Assembly: GCA_026645375.1 (NCBI GenBank) | Contig: JAPFFX010000165.1 | Span: forward strand, 1 to 7,104 | Source: Citricoccus sp. WCRC_4 | GTDB taxonomy: Bacteria; Actinomycetota; Actinomycetes; Actinomycetales; Micrococcaceae | Direction of reading: 5' to 3' | DNA: 7,104 nt | Shown here: positions 1 to 5,473 of the stretch, piece after piece | Layout: every line of letters begins with the position of its first letter | Numbering within the stretch: the stretch's first letter is position 1 | Position numbers and translations under genes: made by a program | The notes under the pieces: generated by a model | What the model saw: the letters and a program-made list of their open reading frames with translations, nothing else | Told to the model about the DNA's origin: nothing | Databases searched by the model: none

Positions 1-57
1 CGATGCCGGGGCCCTGCGCCGTGGTGGAGGGGTTCCACAGTGTCAGGGATCCGTCGC
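1..57. other. Left edge, no supported gene
   Basis: These bases lie downstream of the exporter stop codon. All six frames are too short to judge, and I see no Shine-Dalgarno-led start on the minus strand and no clear terminator hairpin followed by T residues. It could hold the start of a further minus-strand gene or just intergenic sequence; nothing here can be called. Confidence 0.5.
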
Positions 58-2526
58 TCAGCCGGCCACGTGCCTGCCCCTGCCGCCGTTCGCGGCCCGG
101 GACAGCTTCGAGGGCCACCAGACCTTCGCACCGATGTCGTAGGTCAGGGCCGGCACCAGCAGCGAGCGCACCAGGAAGGTGTCCAGCAGCACGCCGAACG
201 CCACGATGAAGGCCAGCTGCACCATGAACATCAGCGGGATGACCACCAGCGCCGCGAACGTGGCCGCCAGGACGATGCCCGCCGAGGTGATGACGCCGCC
301 CGTGACGGTCAGGGCCTTGAGCACGCCGGGCCGGGTGCCCTGGATCACCGCCTCCTCCCGCGCCCGGGTCATCAGGAAGATGGTGTAGTCCACGCCCAGG
401 GCGACCAGGAACACGAATCCGTACAGCGGCACGGAGGGGTCGGCCCCCGGGAAGCCCAGCACCTCGTTGAACACCAGCGCGGAGACGCCGATGGCGGTGC
501 CGAAGCTCAGCACGGTGGCCAGGACCAGCAGCACCGGGGCCACGATCGAGCGCAGCAGGATCATCAGGATGACGAGCACCACGAGCAGCACCAGCGGGAT
601 GATCGTGCGCAGGTCCTGCTGGGCCGTGGTGTTGGAGTCCAGGGCGGTGGCGGAGGTGCCGCCGACCAGGATCCCGGAGTCGATCGCGTGCAGCGTGTCC
701 CGCAGCTCGATGATCGTCTGCTCGGCCTCCTTCGAGTCGGCCGGGTCCTGGAGCGTCGCCTGGAGGTACACGCGGCCGTCGACCTCCTGCGGCTGGAGCG
801 TGGGCACCCCTGCCGGGATGCCCGACGGCGGCCCGTCGGCCTCCGGGGCGCCGTCACCGGCTCCTCCGGTCACCCCGGCAGGGGGCCCGGCGGCACCCTC
901 GGGAGCCTGACCCTGCCCGCGGCCCTCAACTCCGGCCTGCTCCTGGAGCTCGGCCAGCGCTTCCGGATCCGGGGTCCCGGCCGGTGCGCCGCCCTCAGCG
1001 GTCAGGTAGGCCGAGCCGACGCCGTCGGTGCCCTCCACGGCCTCGAGCACCTCGTCGGCACGGTCGGCCGGTGCGATGACGGTCGCCGGCGAGCCGGTGC
1101 CCGCGTCGAAGTGCTCCTCCAGGACGACCTGCCCGGCCTTGGCGTCGGACTCCCCCAGGATCACGTCGGTCTGGGCCACGCCGCTGGCCTGCAGCTGGGT
1201 GGCACCGATGGCGCCGAGGGCCAGTACGGCGGCGGTGATCATCCAGACGGCGCGCGGCCTCCGCGCCACCAGGGCGCCGATCCGGGTCCACACGCCGTGG
1301 TTCTCCTCGAGTCCGGCGATGGGCCGGCCGGTGGCGTCCTCCGGCTGGGTGAAGGCCTTCCTCGTGGTGAGCGGCACGCCCGCGCGCGGGATCGACGGCC
1401 AGAAGGCGGCCCGTCCCGTCAGGTACAGGATCGCGGGCAGGAAGGTCAGCGTGGCGGCCCAGGCCAGGACGATGCCGGAGGCCGCGATGGGCCCCAGTGA
1501 GCTGTTGGAGTTCAGGTCCGAGACCAGCAGGCAGAGCAGGGCGATGGCCACCGTGGCCGCCGAGGCGGTGATGGCCCCGAAGGAGCCCTTCCAGGCGGCC
1601 TTGAGGGCGGCGAACGCCTGGGGCTGCCGGCGCAGCTCCTCCCGGTAGCGGGCCACCATCAGCAGGGAGTAGTCCGTGGCCGCACCGATCACGAGGATGG
1701 ACAGGATGCCCTGGGACTGGCCGTTGAGGCTGATCCAGTCCGCCCTGGCCATCCAGTAGATCGCCAGGATGGCCACGCTGAGGGCGGCCACCGAGTTCAG
1801 CAGGACCAGGATCGGCAGCAGCACGGAGCGGTACACCAGCACGAGGATGACGAACACCACCCCCAGCGCCACGGCCAGCAGCAGGCCGTCGATGCCGGCG
1901 AACGCGCCCGCCAGGTCCGCGGCGAGGCCGGCAGGACCGGCCACGTGCAATTCGACCCCGGACAGCGCCCCGCCCCCGGCGGTCTCCAGGTCACCGGAGG
2001 CGTCCTGGACGAGCCCGCGCAGCTCCTCGACCACCACGTCCGGTTCGGCGGCAGCGGTGTCGATGATCGTGATGTATTGCACGGCCTCGCGGTCCTCGGA
2101 GACGTTCGGCCCCACGACCTGGTCCACGCCCTGGACCGCACCGAGGTCCTCCCCGAGGGCGGCCAGCGCGTCCAGCTCAGCCCGGGCGTCCTCCGGGATG
2201 GCCTGGCCATCCGGCAGCCCGGCCACGATGAGGGCCGGGATCTGGTCCGTCCCGCTGAACTCGCCGACCCACTCCCCGGCGCGGGTGGACTCTGCGGAGG
2301 CGGGCAGGAAGGTGGACTGGTCGTTCGAGGACACCTCCGAGAGCTTGCCGAACGTGGGGCCGCCGATACCGGTGCCGGCCAGCCAGGCCAGGACGAGGAC
2401 GATGGCCACGCCCACGCGCAGGCCGATGGACTTCACGGACGAGGACGCGTGCGGTGAGCCGGACGAGGGTTGCGCCGAGGACCCGGCGGCGCTCGGTGCC
2501 CGTTCAGGGGTGAGTGTTGGCTGCAT
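58..2526 (-). CDS. MMPL/RND-family 12-TM exporter
   Basis: Complete 822-residue inner-membrane transporter of the MMPL branch of the RND superfamily, proton-driven exporters of lipids or drugs. Seen: a Ser/Pro-rich cytoplasmic N-terminus (1-34), TM1 about 36-56, a large outer loop about 57-212, TM2-TM6 about 213-366, a cytoplasmic stretch with TM7 about 425-443, a second outer loop about 445-640, and TM8-TM12 about 641-790. The two halves carry the paired proton-relay motif: TDYSLLMVARYREEL with D285/Y286 in TM4, and GVDYTIFLMTRAREE with D713/Y714 in TM10. The second outer loop has a Gly/Pro/Ala-rich insert at about 507-582. The length fits the family. The ATG at 2526 is chosen because a -10 element lies just before it; no Shine-Dalgarno is present. 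It is transcribed divergently from a MarR gene, the usual arrangement for a regulated efflux pump. The substrate cannot be inferred; drug, lipid or toxic metabolite are all possible. Confidence 0.95.
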   Translation of the reverse strand: MQPTLTPERAPSAAGSSAQPSSGSPHASSSVKSIGLRVGVAIVLVLAWLAGTGIGGPTFGKLSEVSSNDQSTFLPASAESTRAGEWVGEFSGTDQIPALIVAGLPDGQAIPEDARAELDALAALGEDLGAVQGVDQVVGPNVSEDREAVQYITIIDTAAAEPDVVVEELRGLVQDASGDLETAGGGALSGVELHVAGPAGLAADLAGAFAGIDGLLLAVALGVVFVILVLVYRSVLLPILVLLNSVAALSVAILAIYWMARADWISLNGQSQGILSILVIGAATDYSLLMVARYREELRRQPQAFAALKAAWKGSFGAITASAATVAIALLCLLVSDLNSNSSLGPIAASGIVLAWAATLTFLPAILYLTGRAAFWPSIPRAGVPLTTRKAFTQPEDATGRPIAGLEENHGVWTRIGALVARRPRAVWMITAAVLALGAIGATQLQASGVAQTDVILGESDAKAGQVVLEEHFDAGTGSPATVIAPADRADEVLEAVEGTDGVGSAYLTAEGGAPAGTPDPEALAELQEQAGVEGRGQGQAPEGAAGPPAGVTGGAGDGAPEADGPPSGIPAGVPTLQPQEVDGRVYLQATLQDPADSKEAEQTIIELRDTLHAIDSGILVGGTSATALDSNTTAQQDLRTIIPLVLLVVLVILMILLRSIVAPVLLVLATVLSFGTAIGVSALVFNEVLGFPGADPSVPLYGFVFLVALGVDYTIFLMTRAREEAVIQGTRPGVLKALTVTGGVITSAGIVLAATFAALVVIPLMFMVQLAFIVAFGVLLDTFLVRSLLVPALTYDIGAKVWWPSKLSRAANGGRGRHVAG

Positions 2527-2532
2527 GGGCCC

Positions 2533-2560
2533 AGCGTAGCGTATATACCTTGATCTTCAA
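2533..2560 (-). promoter_or_regulatory. Exporter promoter, probably leaderless
   Basis: On the minus strand TTGAAG (2560-2555, 4/6 to the sigma-70-type -35) is followed by a 16-base spacer and TACGCT (2538-2533, TANNNT type -10). The -10 ends 6 bases before the ATG at 2526, so transcription should begin at or next to the A of the start codon. The bases between (GGGCCC) are not a Shine-Dalgarno. Taken together this suggests a leaderless mRNA, common in actinobacteria. The -35 lies inside the inverted repeat at 2549-2561. Confidence 0.55.
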
Positions 2561-2564
2561 GATA
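2546..2564. promoter_or_regulatory. Putative MarR operator dyad
   Basis: CTTGA-TCT-TCAAG (2549-2561) is a perfect 5-bp inverted repeat with a 3-base centre. Skipping one mismatched base on each side, the symmetry extends to TA/TA (2546-2564). It lies in the most AT-rich patch I can see in this GC-rich window. MarR-family dimers bind short dyads of this size, often of TTGA/TCAA type, between divergent genes. It covers the exporter -35 (2555-2560) and a weak candidate -35 for the regulator (2559-2564), so occupancy would block the pump and perhaps also autoregulate. The assignment to this MarR protein is inference from position. Confidence 0.6.
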
Positions 2565-2582
2565 CTTTCCAGGCTAGCCAGG

Positions 2583-2613
2583 TACGCTGGTGCTGGCGAC
2601 CGGGACGTAGAAT
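2583..2613 (+). promoter_or_regulatory. Candidate promoters of the MarR gene
   Basis: Two possible -10 elements precede the regulator. TACGCT (2583-2588) mirrors the exporter -10 on the opposite strand, with AAGATA (2559-2564) 18 bases upstream as a weak -35 (3/6). TAGAAT (2608-2613) is the better -10 (5/6 to TATAAT) but has no convincing -35. The first would give a leader of about 68 bases, the second about 40. If TAGAAT is used, the upstream in-frame ATG at 2612 lies within the promoter and cannot be the start codon. Confidence 0.4.
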
Positions 2614-2650
2614 GGACGGCCTGCCGTTCACCGCCGCACGAAGCCGCCCG

Positions 2651-2656
2651 AAGGAG
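2651..2656 (+). promoter_or_regulatory. Shine-Dalgarno site of the MarR gene
   Basis: AAGGAG lies 6 bases before the ATG at 2663, the ideal spacing. It decides the start in favour of 2663 over the in-frame ATG at 2612, which has no such site. Confidence 0.85.
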
Positions 2657-2662
2657 AAGCGC

Positions 2663-3160
2663 ATGCCGGATGCCCCCCAGGCCCCCCATGACTCCGAGCA
2701 GATGCGGCTCCTCATCCACGCGCTGCGGCGCTATGCCGAGGCCTCGGACCGCATGGTCGAGGCCGCCGGGAACCAGCACGGGATGTACCGGACGGACCTG
2801 CGCGCCCTGTCCCTGCTGATGCAGCGGCAGGCCGAGGGGCTGCAGACCACCCCCAAGGACCTGGGCCAGCTGCTCAACCTCACCTCCGCCTCCACCACGG
2901 CACTCGTGGACCGCCTCGTGGCCAACGGGCACGCCGAGCGCAGGCGCTCCACCACGGACCGGCGCAGCGTGTTCGTCCAGCACACGCCCTCCGCCCAGGC
3001 CGAGGGGCGGGCCATCTTCTCCCCGATGAGCCGGCTCATGATGGAGCACCTGGCCCAGTTCACGCCCCAGCAGATGGACACGGCCGCGGAGGTCGTGGCG
3101 GCCGCGACCGCCGCGCTGGAGGAACTGGACGTCACCGGACCCCTCACCGACGGGTCCTGA
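2663..3160 (+). CDS. MarR-family transcriptional regulator
   Basis: 165-residue winged-helix repressor, the usual MarR length. Seen: an N-terminal dimerisation helix (about 10-36), a helix around 42-58 (YRTDLRALSLL), the helix-turn-helix at about 62-90 (TTPKDLGQLLNLTSASTTALV falls here, with the recognition helix near 74-88), the wing at 91-106 with the family signature D99-R100-R101, and C-terminal dimerisation helices (about 110-156). It probably acts in the cytoplasm as a homodimer that represses the divergent MMPL exporter, and perhaps itself, through the dyad at 2549-2561, with release on binding a small molecule. There is no conserved Cys at the N-terminus of OhrR type, so thiol-peroxide sensing is not suggested. 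The start is fixed by the AAGGAG site; the ligand is unknown. The next gene begins 98 bases downstream with its own promoter-like site, so the regulator is probably monocistronic. Confidence 0.93.
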   Translation: MPDAPQAPHDSEQMRLLIHALRRYAEASDRMVEAAGNQHGMYRTDLRALSLLMQRQAEGLQTTPKDLGQLLNLTSASTTALVDRLVANGHAERRRSTTDRRSVFVQHTPSAQAEGRAIFSPMSRLMMEHLAQFTPQQMDTAAEVVAAATAALEELDVTGPLTDGS

Positions 3161-3176
3161 CCCACCTCAGTAGACT
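3147..3176 (+). promoter_or_regulatory. Candidate promoter of the kinase-PabB gene
   Basis: TAGACT (3171-3176) is a good actinobacterial -10 (4/6 to TATAAT with T1, A2 and T6 kept). CCGACG (3147-3152) 18 bases upstream is a weak -35 sharing the central GAC. The site starts 10 bases after the MarR stop codon and would give a leader of about 75 bases before the GTG at 3259. Confidence 0.45.
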
Positions 3177-3182
3177 GGTCCG

Positions 3183-3205
3183 GGCGCTCGCGGAGCCGCC
3201 GCGCC
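3183..3205 (+). other. Hairpin at the 5' end of the pabB leader
   Basis: GGCGC (3183-3187) pairs with GCGCC (3201-3205), and inside it GCG (3190-3192) pairs with CGC (3197-3199) around a GAGC tetraloop, with a 2x1 internal bulge. It lies about where transcription from TAGACT would begin, 22 bases after the MarR stop codon. It may be a GC-rich stem ending the MarR transcript or a 5'-end structure on the pabB mRNA. No T tract follows, and chance pairing is common at this GC level. The rest of the leader (about 3212-3258) is a C-rich CCACC-type low-complexity stretch without an evident leader peptide. Confidence 0.25.
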
Positions 3206-3248
3206 GCGCTCCCCCACCACCACCCCGTACCACCACCCTCGACCCTCC

Positions 3249-3252
3249 GGAG
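3249..3252 (+). promoter_or_regulatory. Shine-Dalgarno site of the kinase-PabB gene
   Basis: GGAG lies 6 bases before the GTG at 3259 and supports this non-ATG start. The Walker A motif begins only 12 residues in, at the depth expected for a complete P-loop domain, which also argues against a later start. Confidence 0.75.
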
Positions 3253-3258
3253 ACCACC

Positions 3259-5439
3259 GTGGCCCGTCGTCCCCTGCTGCTGGCCGTGGACGGCCGCTCC
3301 GGTGCGGGCAAGACCTCCCTGGCCCTGGAGCTCGCGGCCCTGCTGCGCCCCCACCTGGACGTCGAGGTCTTCCACCTGGACTCCATCTACCCCGGCTGGG
3401 ACGGGCTCGCCACCGCCCTGCAGACCTACGCCGCCGAGGTCGTCACGCCCCTGTCCACCGGCCGCACCGCCCACTGGAGCTGGTGGGACTGGGAGGCCGG
3501 CCGGCCGGGCCGGGCCGGCAGCACCCGGCCCGCCGACGTCGTGATCCTGGAGGGCGTGGGCGCCGGGACCGGTCCCGTCCGCGCCGCGCTGGACGCCCTG
3601 GTGTGGGTCGAACTGCCGGCCGCCGACCGCAAGGACCGGGCCCTGGACCGGGACGGGATGACGTTCGCCCCGCACTGGGACCGGTGGGCCGCCCAGGAGG
3701 ATGCCTACCTCGCCCTCGACGACCCCGCGCCCCAGGCGGCGATCACCGTGGACAGCACCACCGGGACGGCCGGCGCCGCGCCGCTGCTCGTCCAGGCCCT
3801 GCGCACCCTGCCGGGTTGGGAGACCCGCCTGGCCCTGGTGCCCGCACCGGTCCGGCCGCCCCTGCACCACCGCACGGTGGCCGGTGTCGGTGACCCGCAG
3901 GCCCTGTTCGAGGCCGCCGGGGGCCCGACGGCAGCGGTGGCGATGCTGCTGGAGAGCTCGGACCACGCCACCACGCCCTCCCCCGGCCGCAGTCGCCACG
4001 CCATCCTCGGCCTGGCGACCGGCGAGGACCCGGTCGCCGAGCATGCCGACGGGCTCACGGTGGTGCGCCAGGGCCCGGTCACCGTCAGGCAGGAGGGCCC
4101 GTGGTTCCGCTGGCTGGCCGGGGTCTGGCCGGCCGGCGCACCGACCGCTCCGCCGACCGCTGAACCGACCTCGGCGCCCGCTCCTGAGGCGCCCTTCCGG
4201 TCCGGCTGGATGGGCTGGCTCGGTTACGGTCTCAAGCGCGAGGCCGGCTCCCCGGACGGGCCCGCCACCCTGCGCGGATCGGGCGAGGGACCGGCGGACG
4301 CGCTGCTGTTCCGCCCGTCGCGGGTGGCCACGGTGGACCACCGGGCCGGCACCACCACGCTGTGGTGGCCCGCGGACGACGACGCCGGCGCGGCCTGGGC
4401 GGACCGGGTCGCCGCGGCGATGGGTCCTGGACCCGTGGGCCCCGAGGGCGCGGGTGCGGGTGCCGGAGCGGCTCCGGTGTTCACCCTCCGCGACTGCCGC
4501 ACTGGTTACCTGGAGAAGGTCCGTGCCGCCCAGCACGAGATCCACGAGGGCAACACCTACGAGGTCTGCCTGACGACCATGCTGGAGTCGTCCCTCGAGC
4601 CGTCCGCCCAGGCCGGCCCCGGTGACGCCCCCTTCGACGGCTGGCGGACCTACCGCCGCCTCGTGGCGGCCAACCGGGCGCCGTTCACGCTGTACCTGCG
4701 CGCGGCGGCCCCGGCGACGACCGCACCGCCGACGGGATCCGCGCCCGGCCGGCCGGCCGTCGTCGAGCTCCTCTCGACCAGTCCCGAGCGGTTCCTGGCC
4801 CTCTCCGCCGGCGGGCGCATGGTGACCGAACCGATCAAGGGCACCCGCCCGCGCGGTCAGACCCCGGAGCAGGACGAGGCGCTGGCGGGGGAACTGGCGT
4901 CCTCGGTCAAGGACCGTGCGGAGAACATCATGATCACGGACCTGGCACGCAATGACCTGTCCCGGGTGGCCGTGCCCGGCACGCTGGCCACCGAGCGGGT
5001 GTGCGCGATCGAGTCCTACCCCACCGTCCACCAGATGGTCTCCACGGTGACCGCGCAGCTGGAACCCGGCGTCGCCCGGGCCGAAGCGGTGGCGGCGGCC
5101 TTCCCCCCGGGGTCGATGACCGGCGCCCCCAAGATCTCCACCATGGACATCCTGGAACGGCTGGAGTCCGGACCGCGCGGGGTCTACTCGGGCGTGGCCG
5201 GGTACCTGTCCGACGACGGCGCCGCCGACCTCAGCGTGCTGATCCGCACCCTGGTCGCGACCGGCCCGGCAGGCCCCGGGGGCGGCGGGACGCGGTTGTC
5301 CCTCGGCGTCGGCGGGGCGATCACCGCCGACTCGGTCCCGGAGGAGGAGTGGGACGAGGTGCGCACCAAGGCCCACGGCGTGCTGAGGGTGCTCGGGGCG
5401 GCGTTCCCCGACGACTCCCCGGAGGGGCCACGGCACTGA
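3259..5439 (+). CDS. pabB: P-loop kinase-like domain fused to aminodeoxychorismate synthase I
   Basis: A 726-residue, GTG-started fusion. Residues 1 to about 190 form a uridine-kinase-like P-loop domain: Walker A GRSGAGKT (12-19), HLDSIYPGWDGL (39-50), Walker B-like DVVILEGVGAG (93-103) and an Arg-rich lid (124-131). Residues from about 195 form a full PabB: the N-terminal half with LLES (230-233) and GWMGWLGYGLK (316-326), and the chorismate-binding domain about 410-715 with GNTYEVCLT (431-439), PIKGT (525-529), DRAENIMITDLARND (552-566), SMTGAPK (619-625) and GVGGAI...EEE (683-697). Known of the family: Lys in PIKGT marks aminodeoxychorismate synthase (chorismate plus PabA-derived ammonia to aminodeoxychorismate, for folate), whereas TrpE has PIAGT; hence pabB with K527 as probable nucleophile. 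Pro/Ala- and Gly/Ala-rich linkers lie at about 291-312 and 389-406. No pabA or pabC is in the window. The kinase substrate is unknown; its motifs look intact, so it is likely active. Confidence 0.88.
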   Translation: MARRPLLLAVDGRSGAGKTSLALELAALLRPHLDVEVFHLDSIYPGWDGLATALQTYAAEVVTPLSTGRTAHWSWWDWEAGRPGRAGSTRPADVVILEGVGAGTGPVRAALDALVWVELPAADRKDRALDRDGMTFAPHWDRWAAQEDAYLALDDPAPQAAITVDSTTGTAGAAPLLVQALRTLPGWETRLALVPAPVRPPLHHRTVAGVGDPQALFEAAGGPTAAVAMLLESSDHATTPSPGRSRHAILGLATGEDPVAEHADGLTVVRQGPVTVRQEGPWFRWLAGVWPAGAPTAPPTAEPTSAPAPEAPFRSGWMGWLGYGLKREAGSPDGPATLRGSGEGPADALLFRPSRVATVDHRAGTTTLWWPADDDAGAAWADRVAAAMGPGPVGPEGAGAGAGAAPVFTLRDCRTGYLEKVRAAQHEIHEGNTYEVCLTTMLESSLEPSAQAGPGDAPFDGWRTYRRLVAANRAPFTLYLRAAAPATTAPPTGSAPGRPAVVELLSTSPERFLALSAGGRMVTEPIKGTRPRGQTPEQDEALAGELASSVKDRAENIMITDLARNDLSRVAVPGTLATERVCAIESYPTVHQMVSTVTAQLEPGVARAEAVAAAFPPGSMTGAPKISTMDILERLESGPRGVYSGVAGYLSDDGAADLSVLIRTLVATGPAGPGGGGTRLSLGVGGAITADSVPEEEWDEVRTKAHGVLRVLGAAFPDDSPEGPRH

Positions 5440-5466
5440 CGGGACGGTTGCGCGCGGGACTACGGT
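5436..5466 (+). promoter_or_regulatory. Candidate leaderless promoter of the RclA-like gene
   Basis: TACGGT (5461-5466) fits the TANNNT -10 pattern and ends 7 bases before the ATG at 5474, so transcription would start at the start codon. CTGACG (5436-5441, 4/6 to TTGACA) overlaps the pabB stop codon but sits at a long 19-base spacing. The GAGG at 5467-5470 is only 3 bases from the ATG, too close for a normal Shine-Dalgarno. Read-through from pabB is the alternative, as the gap is only 34 bases. Confidence 0.4.
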
Positions 5467-5473
5467 GAGGACC

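Noticed and set aside
40..1500. Plus-strand open frame of 486 codons antisense to the exporter
   Set aside because: The composition is Gln/His/Arg/Gly-rich with no domain, and the opposite strand encodes a convincing MMPL transporter.
2612..2662. Upstream in-frame ATG giving a longer MarR protein
   Set aside because: It overlaps the TAGAAT -10 candidate and lacks a Shine-Dalgarno site, while ATG 2663 has AAGGAG at ideal spacing and gives the normal family length.
5465..5473. GTG start three codons before the chosen start of the RclA-like gene
   Set aside because: Its first base lies within the -10 candidate TACGGT and there is no Shine-Dalgarno; ATG 5474 fits a leaderless start. The difference is only three residues.
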